Assembly: GCA_002929135.1 (NCBI GenBank)
Contig: PESC01000054.1
Span: 62,001 to 126,000 of the forward strand
Direction: 5' to 3'
Length of the DNA: 64,000 nt
Source: Methylomonas sp.
GTDB lineage: Bacteria; Pseudomonadota; Gammaproteobacteria; Methylococcales; Methylomonadaceae
Position numbers and translations under genes: made by a program
Notes under the pieces: model-generated
The model's database searches: none
What the model saw: the letters and a program-made list of their open reading frames with translations, nothing else
Told to the model about the DNA's origin: nothing
Part shown: positions 31,404 through 42,234 of the stretch, in pieces
How positions within the stretch are numbered: the stretch's first letter is position 1
Layout of the letters: each line of letters starts with the position of its first letter

Positions 31404-33233
31404 ATGTGTGGCATCGTCGCAGGCATCGCCCAACGCAACGTGGTTCCCATCCTGATCGAAGGCTTGAAACGCTTGGAGTACCGGGGCTACGACTCCGCCG
31501 GTCTGGCGGTCACCCGCCAGGGCGAAATTTTCCGCAAGCGTGAACTGGGCAAGGTGAAAGGCCTGGAAGCCCTCATCGAGCAAGATCCGATCGAAGGCCG
31601 GATCGGCATTGCCCATACCCGCTGGGCCACTCATGGCAAACCCAGCACCCACAATGCCCACCCACATGTCAGCCTGGACAAGGTGGCTGTGGTACACAAC
31701 GGCATCATCGAAAACCACGACACCCTGCGCTCGGCATTGCGGAAAAACGGCTTCGAATTCACTTCGGAAACCGACACCGAAGTCGTGGTGCATAAAATCG
31801 CCGAACAATTGCAATCGACCGACAGCTTGCTCGATGCGGTCCGCAACACCATTGTCACGCTGGAAGGCGCTTATGCGCTGGGCGTGGTTTACACTGAACA
31901 GCCCGATATATTGGTGGCCTGCCGCAAGGGCAGCCCGTTGGTGATCGGCATCGGCATCGGCGAATACTTCATCGCCTCCGACATCGCCGCCTTGCTGCCG
32001 GTCACCCAGCGCTTCATCTTCCTGGAAGACGGCGACATCGCCGAACTCACCATCAACGGCGCCATCATCTACGACGAAAGCGGTCGCCGCGTAGTCAGGC
32101 CGGTCATCGAAAGCCAGCTCAAGGCCGATGCAGTCGAAAAAGGCCAATACCGCCACTACATGCTGAAAGAAATCCATGAACAGGCCTGGGCGGTTTCGGA
32201 AACCCTGGAAGGCCGTTTCATCGACAACCGCTTGCTGGATTCCGCATTCGGTCACAATGCCGCTGAAGTATTCGATCAGATCAAATCGGTGCAAATCCTG
32301 GCTTGCGGCACCAGCTACCACGCCGGCCTGGTGGCGCGTTACTGGTTCGAAAAACTGGCCCGGGTACCGTGTGCCATCGAAATCGCCAGCGAATTCCGCT
32401 ACCGCAACCCGGTCATCGCGCCCGATACCCTGGTCGTCACCATTTCGCAATCCGGCGAAACCGCCGACACTCTGGCCGCGCTGCTCGAAGCTAAGCGCCT
32501 GGGCGTCAAACATTCTCTGGTCGTCTGCAATGCGCCGGAAAGCTCGCTGGTACGTGAGTCCGACCTGGTGCTGATGACCCGCGCAGGCCCGGAAATCGGC
32601 GTCGCATCCACCAAGGCCTTCACCACCCAATTGGTGGCCTTGCTGATGCTCATCATCGCCATAGGTCGACGCTTCGCGTTGCCCAAGGAAACCGAAGATC
32701 TGATCGTCTCCGAGCTGTTCAGCCTGCCCGGCAACATCGAAAAAGTGTTGAATCTCGACGACACCATCGAACTGCTGTCGCAACGCTTTGCCGACAAGCA
32801 CAACGCCTTGTTCCTGGGCCGGGGCACCCACTACCCGATTGCCCTGGAAGGCGCATTGAAGCTGAAGGAGATCTCCTACATCCATGCCGAAGCTTACCCG
32901 GCCGGTGAGTTGAAACACGGGCCGCTGGCCCTGATCGACGCCGAAATGCCGGTCGTTACCGTCGCGCCCAACAACAATCTGCTGGAAAAACTCAAGTCCA
33001 ACATTCAGGAAGTCAGCGCCCGTGGTGGCCAGTTGATCGTATTCATGGATGAAGCCCTGGCCGAACCCAGCGACAGCAACGTGCAAATCATCAAGATGCC
33101 GAGCGTCGCCAATATCGTCTCGCCTATCATCTACACGGTTCCGTTACAGTTGCTGTCGTATCACGTTGCCGTATTGAAAGGCACCGACGTCGACCAACCG
33201 CGCAATCTGGCCAAATCGGTGACGGTCGAGTAG
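31404..33233 (+). CDS. glmS: Glutamine--fructose-6-phosphate aminotransferase (isomerizing)
   Basis: A 609-residue enzyme. The N-terminal nucleophile is Cys2 ([12 protein letters not shown]), with the class II glutaminase block [10 protein letters not shown]. Two SIS domains follow ([20 protein letters not shown] and [20 protein letters not shown]), and the C-terminus is NLAKSVTVE as in the family. It commits fructose-6-P to hexosamine synthesis. No ribozyme leader can fit between it and glmU. The 3' end is the sequence that Tn7 recognises in many bacteria, and a terminator follows at 33252. Confidence 0.97.
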   Translation: MCGIVAGIAQRNVVPILIEGLKRLEYRGYDSAGLAVTRQGEIFRKRELGKVKGLEALIEQDPIEGRIGIAHTRWATHGKPSTHNAHPHVSLDKVAVVHNGIIENHDTLRSALRKNGFEFTSETDTEVVVHKIAEQLQSTDSLLDAVRNTIVTLEGAYALGVVYTEQPDILVACRKGSPLVIGIGIGEYFIASDIAALLPVTQRFIFLEDGDIAELTINGAIIYDESGRRVVRPVIESQLKADAVEKGQYRHYMLKEIHEQAWAVSETLEGRFIDNRLLDSAFGHNAAEVFDQIKSVQILACGTSYHAGLVARYWFEKLARVPCAIEIASEFRYRNPVIAPDTLVVTISQSGETADTLAALLEAKRLGVKHSLVVCNAPESSLVRESDLVLMTRAGPEIGVASTKAFTTQLVALLMLIIAIGRRFALPKETEDLIVSELFSLPGNIEKVLNLDDTIELLSQRFADKHNALFLGRGTHYPIALEGALKLKEISYIHAEAYPAGELKHGPLALIDAEMPVVTVAPNNNLLEKLKSNIQEVSARGGQLIVFMDEALAEPSDSNVQIIKMPSVANIVSPIIYTVPLQLLSYHVAVLKGTDVDQPRNLAKSVTVE

Positions 33234-33251
33234 TCGCAGACTGGGTCTGTA

Positions 33252-33275
33252 GGGGGCAAAAATTTTTTTGCCCCC
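33252..33275 (+). terminator. Intrinsic terminator after glmS
   Basis: A GGGGGCAAAA stem pairs with TTTTGCCCCC around an AT-rich loop, 18 nt after the glmS stop. Confidence 0.75.
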
Positions 33276-33447
33276 TCCGTTCACCCACGCTTCTCGGCGC
33301 TTGTCGACGGTTTGCGCGGTGCGGACATATCACATAGTTCGTCATCCATGCAGTCAAAGCCACGCAGCCGCCACGACCGCATCTTGAAATTGCCATAATC
33401 GACCCGCATCTAGCCGGTAACACCAATACCCAAACGAGGCAACCCCT

Positions 33448-36039
33448 ATGCGAATGGACAAACTCACCAGCAAATTTCAGCAGGCACTCGGCGACGCGCA
33501 AAGCCTGGCCTTGGGCAAGGATCACCAATTCATCGAGCCGCTACACGTCATGCTGGCCTTGATCGACCAGGACGGCGGCAGCATCAAACCCCTGCTGCAA
33601 CAAGCCGGTGTTCAGATCAACGTCTTGCGTAACGATCTTGGCCAGGCTATCGACAACCTGGCCAGCGTCTCCGGTGCCGGTGGCGATGTGCAGATTTCCA
33701 ATGAACTGTCGCGGATACTGAACCTGACCGACAAACTGGCACAAAAGCGCAAAGATGCCTACATCTCCAGCGAACTGTTCTTGCTGGCCGCGCTGGAAAC
33801 CGGCGGCAGCCTGCAAACCTTGCTGAAACGCGCGGGCGTAGTGGCCTCTGCCGTTGAAAAAGCCATCGAAAACATGCGTGGTGGCCAGAATGTCAGCGAC
33901 CCGAACGCCGAAGATCAGCGCCAGGCACTGAAAAAATATGCCATCGACCTGACCGAACGCGCGGAGTTGGGCAAGCTCGACCCGGTCATCGGTCGCGACG
34001 ACGAAATTCGCCGCACCATCCAGGTGTTGCAGCGCCGCACCAAAAACAACCCGGTGTTGATCGGCGAACCCGGCGTCGGCAAAACCGCCATCGTCGAAGG
34101 CTTGGCGCAACGCATCGTCAACGGTGAAGTCCCGGAAGGTATCAAAGGCAAGCGCCTGCTGGCACTGGACATGGCGGCGCTGATCGCCGGTGCCAAATTC
34201 CGTGGCGAATTCGAAGAACGCCTGAAAGCCGTACTCAACGATGTCGCCAAACTCGAAGGCCAGGTGATTCTGTTCATTGACGAACTGCACACCATGGTCG
34301 GCGCCGGCAAAGCCGAAGGCGCCATGGACGCCGGCAACATGCTGAAACCGGCGCTGGCCCGTGGCGAGCTGCACTGCGTCGGCGCCACCACTTTGGACGA
34401 ATACCGCAAATACATCGAAAAAGACGCCGCACTGGAACGCCGCTTTCAAAAAGTGCTGGTCGACGAACCCAATGTGGAAGACACCATCGCCATCCTGCGC
34501 GGCCTGAAGGAGCGCTACGAAATCCACCACAGCGTCGACATCACCGACCCGGCCATCGTCGCCGCCGCCGTGTTGTCGCACCGTTATATTTCCGACCGCC
34601 AGTTGCCGGACAAGGCCATCGACTTGATCGACGAAGCGGCCAGCCGGATACGCATGGAAATGGATTCCAAGCCCGAGGCGATGGACAAGCTGGATCGGCG
34701 GCTGATTCAATTGAAAATCGAGCGCGAGGCAATGAAAAACGAAACCGACGCCGCCTCGAAAAAACGCCTGGAAACCTTGCAGGACGACATCGCCGAACTG
34801 GAAAAGGAATACTCCGACCTGGACGAAATCTGGAAAGCCGAGAAAGCCGCGCTGCAAGGCACGGCCACCATCAAGGAACGTCTGGAACACGCCCGCCTGG
34901 AACTGGACGCCGCTCGTCGCAGCCAGGACTACACCCGCATGTCCGAGCTGCAATACGGCGAAATCCCCAAGCTGGAAAAAGAACTGGATCTGGCATCGCA
35001 GGCCGAGATGCAGGAAACCACGCTGCTGCGCAGCAAAGTCACCGAAGAAGAAATCGCCGAAGTCGTGTCGAAATGGACTGGCATACCGGTAGCAAAAATG
35101 ATGGAAGGCGAGCGGGAAAAACTGTTGCGCATGGAAGACGAACTGGCCAGGCGAGTCATCGGCCAGAGCGAAGCCCTGAAAGCCGTCAGCAACGCCATCC
35201 GCCGTTCCCGCGCCGGTTTGTCCGACCCCAACCGGCCCAACGGCTCCTTCCTGTTTTTAGGCCCCACCGGCGTCGGCAAAACCGAACTGTGTAAGGCCCT
35301 GGCCGAATTCATGTTCGATACCGAAGACGCCATGGTGCGCATCGACATGTCGGAATTCATGGAGAAACACTCGGTTGCCCGTCTAATCGGCGCACCGCCG
35401 GGTTATGTCGGTTACGAAGAAGGCGGCTACCTGACCGAAGCCGTGCGCCGCAAACCGTATTCGGTGATCCTGCTCGACGAAATCGAAAAAGCCCATGCCG
35501 ACGTATTCAACGTACTGCTGCAAGTGCTGGATGACGGTCGCCTGACCGACGGCCAGGGCCGCACCGTGGATTTTCGAAACACCGTGATCGTCATGACCTC
35601 CAACCTCGGTTCGCACATCATTCAGGAACTGGCGGGCGAGGAACATTACACCACGATGAAAGACGCGGTAATGGCCATCGTCGGTCAACATTTTCGCCCC
35701 GAGTTCATCAACCGCATCGACGAAGCCGTGGTGTTCCACCCGCTGGCCCAAAACCAGATTCGGGCGATCTGCCAAATCCAGATAGCCTGGCTGCGCCGCC
35801 GCTTGCAGGAAAAAGACTTTGGTCTGGAAATCAGCGAAGCCGCGCTGGATTTACTCGGCGAAGCCGGTTTCGATCCCGTTTACGGCGCACGGCCATTGAA
35901 ACGCGCGATTCAGCGCCAACTGGAAAACCCGCTGGCCAACGAAATTTTGTCCGGCCGCTTCCTGCCGGGCGATGTCATCAAGATCGACCGCGCCGCCGAC
36001 GGCGTAACATTCAGCAAGCAAGCGCAAGGGTCGGCTTGA
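33448..36039 (+). CDS. clpB: ATP-dependent disaggregase ClpB
   Basis: A 863-residue Hsp100 protein. The N-terminal Clp repeat domain spans about 1-150. The first ATPase domain has [14 protein letters not shown] and [17 protein letters not shown]. The coiled-coil M domain at about 400-530 distinguishes ClpB from ClpA and ClpC. The second ATPase domain has [18 protein letters not shown], and there is no ClpP-binding loop. It rescues aggregated proteins with DnaK. The ATG at 33448 has GAGG upstream. I see no sigma-32 box I would trust. Confidence 0.97.
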   Translation: MRMDKLTSKFQQALGDAQSLALGKDHQFIEPLHVMLALIDQDGGSIKPLLQQAGVQINVLRNDLGQAIDNLASVSGAGGDVQISNELSRILNLTDKLAQKRKDAYISSELFLLAALETGGSLQTLLKRAGVVASAVEKAIENMRGGQNVSDPNAEDQRQALKKYAIDLTERAELGKLDPVIGRDDEIRRTIQVLQRRTKNNPVLIGEPGVGKTAIVEGLAQRIVNGEVPEGIKGKRLLALDMAALIAGAKFRGEFEERLKAVLNDVAKLEGQVILFIDELHTMVGAGKAEGAMDAGNMLKPALARGELHCVGATTLDEYRKYIEKDAALERRFQKVLVDEPNVEDTIAILRGLKERYEIHHSVDITDPAIVAAAVLSHRYISDRQLPDKAIDLIDEAASRIRMEMDSKPEAMDKLDRRLIQLKIEREAMKNETDAASKKRLETLQDDIAELEKEYSDLDEIWKAEKAALQGTATIKERLEHARLELDAARRSQDYTRMSELQYGEIPKLEKELDLASQAEMQETTLLRSKVTEEEIAEVVSKWTGIPVAKMMEGEREKLLRMEDELARRVIGQSEALKAVSNAIRRSRAGLSDPNRPNGSFLFLGPTGVGKTELCKALAEFMFDTEDAMVRIDMSEFMEKHSVARLIGAPPGYVGYEEGGYLTEAVRRKPYSVILLDEIEKAHADVFNVLLQVLDDGRLTDGQGRTVDFRNTVIVMTSNLGSHIIQELAGEEHYTTMKDAVMAIVGQHFRPEFINRIDEAVVFHPLAQNQIRAICQIQIAWLRRRLQEKDFGLEISEAALDLLGEAGFDPVYGARPLKRAIQRQLENPLANEILSGRFLPGDVIKIDRAADGVTFSKQAQGSA

Positions 36040-36054
36040 TTCGGTTTTTGTGCA

Positions 36055-36084
36055 AGGTTTCCCACGGTGTTTCGTGGGAAACCT
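36055..36084 (+). terminator. Hairpin after clpB
   Basis: A perfect 12-bp stem with a 6-nt loop begins 16 nt after the clpB stop. It lacks a T run but is the strongest structure in the gap to the convergent transferase gene. Confidence 0.55.
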
Positions 36085-36229
36085 CATGCGTCAAGTTCCG
36101 CCTGATTGAAATCCGGCCCAACAAACAAATCCGGCCTTTCGTCCCACCCGGCCCGACCGTGTTGGTTAAAAAACCAACGGAGCCAAATGGTGGTGATTTG
36201 CATCAATTGATAGGCAATGCAACAACACC

Positions 36230-37876
36230 TTAACCGTTCAACTGCTCTGCCGCATCAAGCACAGACTGGGTATTGTCCTGAATAAGCAGCGACAGCACCA
36301 TGATTCCGGCAACCACCGCCACGAAGCGCAGCAATCGGTAACGCCGCAAACTGAAGGTAAACAGATACTCGATGGCATACGCCATGCATAGCAGTTTGAA
36401 CAAAATGCCGACCGGCAGTTTGGTATCGGCCAGCAAAAACACCGCCAGCACAAAGAAGGAAATCAGCATGTCCTGGGTCGACAGGGTAAAAACTGATCGC
36501 CGTGTGACCCGGATCGCCAGAAATGTCACCAGCATCAGGGCAGCCAGGAAGCTGTTCACCACACTATCGATATGGGCTATGCCTAGTGCTTCGGTCGTCA
36601 GCACGAAACCGGAAAACGTGGCGGTGACATAAACCGAAAGCTTGACCAGTGCATCGGACATGGGTTTTTTGACCAGGCCGACCAGTGCCACCACCATCAT
36701 CAACAGCCACTGATCGCGACTGGAAAAGGCGTCGATCTTGTCGGACATGACCAGAATCATCACCAGTAAATACAGCAACAGCGCATATTCGATATACACC
36801 CTGGCGCCTTTGTACAAGCCATCAAATTGCCGCAAAAAACCGCGCCGCCTGTCAGAGCCGACTTCGACATCCCGCAGGCGCCAGCCCAAGTGGTCTCCAC
36901 CAAAAAACAGCGCCAGAATCACAGTGCAGATCATCAAATAGCCGCCTATCACCAGCCAGTCGCTCTGATATCGCCAGCAAAATGCCGCCACCAAAAATAC
37001 CGATTGCAGCACGTAGATACAGGCAACCGCCTCGGCATGGGTAAGGCCGAATGCCAGCAATTTGTGGTGAATATGGCGCTTGTCCGGCGAAAACGGCGAC
37101 AGCCTCAGAGCAATGCGCTGGGTCATCACCATCAGGGTATCAAGCACCGGCAACCCCAATAACAACAAGGGCAAGGCCGGGTTCAGAACGACATGAACAT
37201 CGCTGACCAGGCAAATCGACAAAAACGCCACCATGAAGCCGATGAACTGGCTGCCGGTGTCGCCCATGAACACAATCGCCGGGTGGCTGTTGAAGCGTAA
37301 AAAACCGAGAATGCCGCCTATCAGTGCCAGCGCCATCACGGGCAACCAGCCACCGCTATCCGCTGCAAGAAAAGCGATCAGCGCCAGCGTCATCAGCATG
37401 ATGCCCGCTGCCAGCCCATCCAGACCATCCGACAGATTCACCGCATTGGTCACGCCGACTACGAACAGAAAGGTGATCGGGTAAGCAATCCACTTCGGCG
37501 CCGGTTCGATTCCATTAAAAGGCAGATAATCCAGATAAATGCCTTGCTGCATGACCAGCAGCACCGCCAGGAACTGGCCCAGAAACTTCCAGCGATAGTG
37601 CAGGTTCAACACATCATCCAGCGCACCGAACACGACGATGATGGCGCCACCCAGAATCAAGCCGCGATACGGCGTATCAATAGGCAGCAGCAACAGCACG
37701 GTAATCAGCATCGCCGCCGCCAGCCCCAAACCGCCACAACGCGGAATGGCTTTTTGATGAACCTTGCGTTCGCCAGGCTCATCCACCATGCCCAGAAACC
37801 CTGCCGATTTGATCAGCAACGGAATCAGCAGCAGACTAATCAAGGTGGACAGAATAAAGCTTAAGAACAATTCCAT
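36230..37876 (-). CDS. WecA/MraY-like polyprenyl-phosphate sugar-1-phosphate transferase with extra membrane domain
   Basis: A 548-residue polytopic membrane protein. Residues 1-320 hold all PNPT-family motifs: ERKVHQKAIPRCGGLGL, FGALDDVLNL, NAVNLSDGLDGLAAG, FMGDTGSQFIG and DKRHIHHKLLAFGL. It should transfer a sugar-1-phosphate such as GlcNAc-P from UDP-sugar to undecaprenyl phosphate, starting polysaccharide synthesis. WecA is usually about 350 residues; the additional roughly 220 residues form about six more helices with no recognised domain. It stands alone, convergent with clpB. Confidence 0.88.
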   Translation of the reverse strand: MELFLSFILSTLISLLLIPLLIKSAGFLGMVDEPGERKVHQKAIPRCGGLGLAAAMLITVLLLLPIDTPYRGLILGGAIIVVFGALDDVLNLHYRWKFLGQFLAVLLVMQQGIYLDYLPFNGIEPAPKWIAYPITFLFVVGVTNAVNLSDGLDGLAAGIMLMTLALIAFLAADSGGWLPVMALALIGGILGFLRFNSHPAIVFMGDTGSQFIGFMVAFLSICLVSDVHVVLNPALPLLLLGLPVLDTLMVMTQRIALRLSPFSPDKRHIHHKLLAFGLTHAEAVACIYVLQSVFLVAAFCWRYQSDWLVIGGYLMICTVILALFFGGDHLGWRLRDVEVGSDRRRGFLRQFDGLYKGARVYIEYALLLYLLVMILVMSDKIDAFSSRDQWLLMMVVALVGLVKKPMSDALVKLSVYVTATFSGFVLTTEALGIAHIDSVVNSFLAALMLVTFLAIRVTRRSVFTLSTQDMLISFFVLAVFLLADTKLPVGILFKLLCMAYAIEYLFTFSLRRYRLLRFVAVVAGIMVLSLLIQDNTQSVLDAAEQLNG

Positions 37877-38030
37877 TTCGATTGACCAGGACGGGAGCCA
37901 AGGGCGCTCCCCAGGTTATGGCGTTAAGCCGGATTAAATAATGGGCAAGAATAGCCCAAAGCCTGCTGCAATGTCGTGAATTCACACTGTCCGCTTGCCT
38001 GGATGACCTCCCGAACAAACGGAAATGTGC

Positions 38031-38840
38031 TCAGAGCGCATACACCGTGTACAGCATTCGTGCAGACAGCCCGATCAACAGCAACGCAAACAGCTTTTTC
38101 AACGTCGCAACCGGCAAACGATGTGCCAGGCGAGCGCCGAAAGGGGCGGTTAACACGCTGGTTAGCATAATGCCGACCACCGCAGGCAGATAGATATAAC
38201 CCAGGGTAAACGCTGGCATGTCCGCCATATGCCAGCCGCTGACCAGATAACCCAGCGTACCGGCAACGGCAATCGGCAAGCCAAGAGCCGCTGATGTGCC
38301 AATCGCTTGCTGCATCCGCACGTTACAATTGCCAAGGAAAGGCACGCTGAGCGTACCGCCGCCAATGGCGACCAGCGCAGAAATGCCGCCGATGATGCCA
38401 CCAATCCCCATCAGCCCCCAGGTTCCAGGCAGTTGTCGTTGTGGTGTTGGTTTGATATTCAACAGCATTTGCAAGGCCACATAAGCCATGAATGCCGCAA
38501 AAAACAAGGCCAGCGCACGCGATGAAATCCACGTTGCCAAGTAAGCCGCTGCAAACGTGCCGATAACGATGCCGGGCGTCATGCGCCACACCACTGGCCA
38601 TAACACCCCGCCATGGGCGTGGTGGCTTCTCAGGCTTGAAATCGACGTGGCGACGATGGCCGTCATCGACGTAGCCAGCGCCAGATGCACGATGCGATCC
38701 TGCGGAAACTGCAACTGCGCAAACAGCGTCGTCAGTACCGGCACCATGATGCTGCCGCCACCGACCCCCAACAATCCAGCAAAAAAACCCACCACGGTGC
38801 CCAGAGCCAGGAAGGCCAGCAGCCATTCGATTTCAAGCAT
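38031..38840 (-). CDS. TauE/SafE family sulfite/anion permease
   Basis: A 269-residue membrane protein with eight helices. The two duplicated glycine-rich family motifs are visible: GLLGVGGGSIMVPVLTTLF near residue 23 and LVAIGGGTLSVPFL in the second half. Members export or import sulfite, sulfonates or other organic anions; the substrate is not predictable here. ATG 38840 is chosen because the first helix begins there. It is divergent from nikR with a 198-nt gap, so a nickel link is possible but unproven. Confidence 0.88.
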   Translation of the reverse strand: MLEIEWLLAFLALGTVVGFFAGLLGVGGGSIMVPVLTTLFAQLQFPQDRIVHLALATSMTAIVATSISSLRSHHAHGGVLWPVVWRMTPGIVIGTFAAAYLATWISSRALALFFAAFMAYVALQMLLNIKPTPQRQLPGTWGLMGIGGIIGGISALVAIGGGTLSVPFLGNCNVRMQQAIGTSAALGLPIAVAGTLGYLVSGWHMADMPAFTLGYIYLPAVVGIMLTSVLTAPFGARLAHRLPVATLKKLFALLLIGLSARMLYTVYAL

Positions 38841-39038
38841 ATCGGTCTCGTGTTGGTTAATCGGATCGTGGCATTTTCTCACCCCAGCCACCCGATCCGA
38901 TCCGGTCAAAAGCCAAATCCGCCGATGAATTGTTCCAGCTCCCCCAGTCTACTTGGGAAGCCATACCAAACGATCGAAGCGTCCTGCGCCATCAAGCTCG
39001 TTATAATTCCGCCCATAAGACACTCTCAAGGAGACCCT

Positions 39039-39482
39039 GTGGAACGTTTTACCATTTCGCTGAGCGACGAGCTGGCGGCGGATTTCGATCGCTGGATACA
39101 GGCCAAAGGCTATGTCAACCGCTCCGAAGCCGTCAGGGATTTGTTGCGCAAGGAAATCGAAACCGAGCGGCTCGAAAAAAACCAGGCAGCGCATTGCATT
39201 GCCACGCTGTCCTTCGTTTACAACCATCACGAGCGCACCCTGGCCGACAGGCTGACGCACATTCAGCACCATGCGCACGATCTCGTTGTCTGTTCCACCC
39301 ACGTTCACCTTGATCACGATGACTGCTTTGAATCGCTGTTTCTGCGCGGCGCCTTAGAGCGCGTTCGCGGCTTTGCCGACAAGGTATCCGCCGAATCCGG
39401 TGTCAGACACAGTATGGCCAATATCGTCCCCGCCAATTTGACAGCCAATCAAGAGCACAGCCATTTCCAACCGATGACCTGA
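39039..39482 (+). CDS. nikR: Nickel-responsive transcriptional regulator NikR
   Basis: A 147-residue repressor. The N-terminal ribbon-helix-helix (MERFTISLSDELAADFDRWI) binds DNA, and the C-terminal ACT domain binds nickel through His77, His88, His90 and Cys96, which align with the E. coli ligands His76, His87, His89 and Cys95. A GTG start is used, preceded by a near-perfect AAGGAGA ribosome site; a much longer open frame upstream is not family-like. No nik ABC genes are present; the target is probably the downstream TonB receptor. Confidence 0.93.
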   Translation: MERFTISLSDELAADFDRWIQAKGYVNRSEAVRDLLRKEIETERLEKNQAAHCIATLSFVYNHHERTLADRLTHIQHHAHDLVVCSTHVHLDHDDCFESLFLRGALERVRGFADKVSAESGVRHSMANIVPANLTANQEHSHFQPMT

Positions 39483-39490
39483 TCGCCCAA

Positions 39491-39540
39491 GGTGTTAATA
39501 CGTTTTTAGTTCTCTTCATACAGTGATGTACCATAACACC
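39491..39540 (+). promoter_or_regulatory. Candidate NikR operator upstream of TonB receptor
   Basis: A perfect 7-bp inverted repeat, GGTGTTA at 39491-39497 and TAACACC at 39534-39540, lies between nikR and the receptor gene. GTGTTA-type half-sites resemble NikR sites I recall from deltaproteobacteria, but the 36-nt spacer is longer than the canonical one. The position before the receptor fits nickel repression. Confidence 0.4.
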
Positions 39541-39573
39541 CTGAATGATGACGGACACACCGGATGGAGCAAT

Positions 39574-41694
39574 ATGCGCACTTATAAAAACAACAAACTC
39601 GATCAGCGAAACATTCTATCGCTTGGGCTGACTACCGCTCTGATGCTAGGTAGCGCATGGGTTCAGGCCCATCCCAAGGGCGAAGAGCTAGAGGCAGTCG
39701 AAGTCGAAGATGGCCGTGGCAAGGATTTGATCGGCATCGCCGAATCGGCCTCGCAAGGCGAAATCAGCCAGAAGCAGTTTGAACACAGGCCATTATCGCG
39801 GCAGGGCGAACTGCTCGAAGTCGTTCCCGGCATGATCGCAACCCAGCACAGCGGCTCGGGCAAGGCCAACCAGTATTTTCTGCGCGGTTTCAATCTGGAT
39901 CACGGCACCGACTTCACCACCTTTGTCGATGGCATCCCGATGAACATGCCCAGCCATGCTCATGGCCAGGGTTATCTGGATTTGAACAGCATCATTCCCG
40001 AGCTGGTCAACACAATAGAATTCGGCAAGGGGCCGTACTATGCCGAAGTGGGTGATTTCGCCTCGGCCGGTTACACCAAAATGCGCACCGTCGATCGCCT
40101 GAAAGACGGCATCGCCAAGTTCACCGCCGGGTCTTTCGATTTTTACCGTGCGCTGGCGGCCAACTCGTCAAAAGTAGGGGACGGCGATTTGTTGTACGCC
40201 GGTGAATTCAATCTGTACAACGGCGTGTGGGAAGTCCCGGAAAACACTCAGCGTTTCAACGGCATGTTGAAATATACCGTCGACAATCACGACTGGGGCT
40301 ATTCGATCGACGGCAAAGCCTATTCCAATCGCTGGACGGCCAGCAACCAGATTCCGCAATCGGCGATCGATGCCGGCTTGATCGGCCTGTACGGTGCCAT
40401 GGATCCCACCGACACCGGCGAAAGCAACCGTTACAGCGTGGCAGGCAACCTCTGGCAATACGGCGACAACTGGAAAAACACCGGCAATATTTACGCGCTG
40501 TACACCGATCTGGATTTGTTTTCCAACTTCAGCGGTTTCACCCGTGGCCCACAGGGCGACCAGATACTGCAAACCGAACGCCGGGTGCAAACCGGCGGCA
40601 GCATCGAGCACACCCGTTACAACAAGATACTCGGCTTCGAAATGGATAACAGCGTCGGCCTGCAATTCCGCAACGATCAGGTCATGGGGCTGGGTTTGTA
40701 CAACACTCGTGCAGGCCAAATTCTCGATACCGTCAGCAACAGCGATGTCGGCGTGACCACGGTAGGCGTTTACCTGAAAAATCATACCCACTGGCACGAT
40801 AAGGTTCGTACCATTACCGGATTGCGCGCCGATTTCCTCAATAACGAGGTCAGGGTGCTGGAATCGGCGCTAAATACCGCCGAGATCAATGACGGCAACT
40901 CAGGCAATCGCGGCAAAGTGATGCTGAGTCCAAAAGTGGGGCTGGTGCTGGGGCCTTGGTATGACAGCGAATTCTTCGTCAACGCCGGTTACGGTCATCA
41001 CTCCAACGATGCACGGGGTACGACCTTGCGGGTGAATCCAGACGGCACACCCGCCGTAAATGAGGTAGGCGCCTCGATCGCCCGGATAGCACCTGCGGCC
41101 TGGACACGCGGTAGCGAGGTGGGCTTTCGCACCAACGTCATCCCTGGACTGAACAGTACGGTTGCCGCTTGGTGGTTGCAGACCAGTCAGGAACTGGTAT
41201 TCGTCGGCGATGCCGGTACAACGGAAGTGCGGGGCATGTCCGACCGTTACGGGCTGGAGTTCACCAATTACTACAACCCGACCGACTGGCTGATTCTGGA
41301 CGCCGATTACGCATTGACCACCGCCAGATTCAGCGAGAACGGCGATTATGTACCCAACTCGGTTGGCCGGGTCATCGGCACCGGAGCAACCTTGATTGCG
41401 CCCAACGGCTTGTTCGGCACGGTGCGTCTTCGCCACTTCGGCCATGTACCGCTGGATGAACAAGGCGAGTTTTGGGCGGGCGATACCAGCATCGTCAACC
41501 TGGGCGCAGGCTACAAGCAAAAAACCTACCGACTGGATGTCGATGTCTTCAACGTGCTGGGTTCGCAGGACAGCGATATTGCCTATGCCTATCCCTACAG
41601 CTTCGGCGGCATTGACACCGGGGGCGCCAATGGCTTGTTGCGGCATCCTGTCGAGCCACGGATGATCCGGGGTACCATCACGGTCAATTTCTGA
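39574..41694 (+). CDS. TonB-dependent outer-membrane receptor, probable nickel uptake
   Basis: A 706-residue receptor. The signal peptide spans about 1-33 (ILSLGLTTALMLGSAWVQAH), followed by a plug domain with RQGELLEVVPGMIATQH and YFLRGFNLDHGTDF, then a 22-strand barrel ending in the C-terminal Phe of TITVNF. His and Met appear at the predicted ligand loop (GIPMNMPSHAHGQGY), apt for a soft metal. It follows nikR by 91 nt, with an inverted repeat in between, so it is probably nickel-repressed. Substrate assignment rests on context. The ATG at 39574 has GGAG upstream. Confidence 0.85.
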   Translation: MRTYKNNKLDQRNILSLGLTTALMLGSAWVQAHPKGEELEAVEVEDGRGKDLIGIAESASQGEISQKQFEHRPLSRQGELLEVVPGMIATQHSGSGKANQYFLRGFNLDHGTDFTTFVDGIPMNMPSHAHGQGYLDLNSIIPELVNTIEFGKGPYYAEVGDFASAGYTKMRTVDRLKDGIAKFTAGSFDFYRALAANSSKVGDGDLLYAGEFNLYNGVWEVPENTQRFNGMLKYTVDNHDWGYSIDGKAYSNRWTASNQIPQSAIDAGLIGLYGAMDPTDTGESNRYSVAGNLWQYGDNWKNTGNIYALYTDLDLFSNFSGFTRGPQGDQILQTERRVQTGGSIEHTRYNKILGFEMDNSVGLQFRNDQVMGLGLYNTRAGQILDTVSNSDVGVTTVGVYLKNHTHWHDKVRTITGLRADFLNNEVRVLESALNTAEINDGNSGNRGKVMLSPKVGLVLGPWYDSEFFVNAGYGHHSNDARGTTLRVNPDGTPAVNEVGASIARIAPAAWTRGSEVGFRTNVIPGLNSTVAAWWLQTSQELVFVGDAGTTEVRGMSDRYGLEFTNYYNPTDWLILDADYALTTARFSENGDYVPNSVGRVIGTGATLIAPNGLFGTVRLRHFGHVPLDEQGEFWAGDTSIVNLGAGYKQKTYRLDVDVFNVLGSQDSDIAYAYPYSFGGIDTGGANGLLRHPVEPRMIRGTITVNF

Positions 41695-41721
41695 TGGTAT
41701 CGAAGCACTCAACCACGAAGA

Positions 41722-42078
41722 CTACTCAGCCATCGGCCCGCGATGGTAAATCAAGTCTTCGACCGGCTCGCCACCCACCAGGTGCTGGTCGACGATGCGT
41801 TGCAGGTTGCCCGGGGTAACATCGTAATACCAGACGCCATCGGGCTGTACGCAAAGGATGGGGCCGGATTTGCAGGTGGCGAAGCATTGGGTGCGAGTGC
41901 GTTTGACGCGCAGCGGGCCTTTATCAATACCGGCGGCTTTGAAAGTCTCGCCCAGCGAATCGAACATCGCTTGTGCTTCGCCGTTCTGCGTACAACGCGG
42001 GCCGGTACAAACCAGCAAATGCCGTTTGTAATCACTCATTCTGGGTTTTTCGGGCATGGTCGGCTTGTTATCGGTCAT
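41722..42078 (-). CDS. Thioredoxin-like [2Fe-2S] ferredoxin
   Basis: A 118-residue protein. Four cysteines form the thioredoxin-like ferredoxin pattern: HLLVCTGPRCTQNG, then RTRTQCFATCKSGP. The fold and spacing match the small NuoE-like ferredoxins. It is probably a cytoplasmic electron carrier; the partner is not evident. The start is uncertain: ATG 42078 or the shorter ATG 42039 at MSDYKRH, which aligns best with the domain. It converges on the TonB receptor with a 27-nt gap. Confidence 0.82.
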   Translation of the reverse strand: MTDNKPTMPEKPRMSDYKRHLLVCTGPRCTQNGEAQAMFDSLGETFKAAGIDKGPLRVKRTRTQCFATCKSGPILCVQPDGVWYYDVTPGNLQRIVDQHLVGGEPVEDLIYHRGPMAE

Positions 42079-42234
42079 GGTATTCACCGTCGGTCTGGGG
42101 TTAGAGTAATGCGTCTTACGGCTGGATGTGGCGCTTGATGGGGGATAAGAGTTTCCGGCCTTGCCGCGCCATGGCAACTGTCGGATTCCGTCTGCACCGA
42201 CTAATTACTGTATTTTCAATTCAAGGAACCCAAA

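Noticed and set aside
31335-33086. A 583-codon open frame antisense to glmS
   Set aside because: GlmS on the plus strand is complete and conserved; the antisense product has only the composition of a mirror frame.
33234-33447. Tn7-like insertion downstream of glmS
   Set aside because: The conserved glmS 3' end could serve as an attachment site, but no transposon genes or end repeats follow; a terminator and clpB come next.
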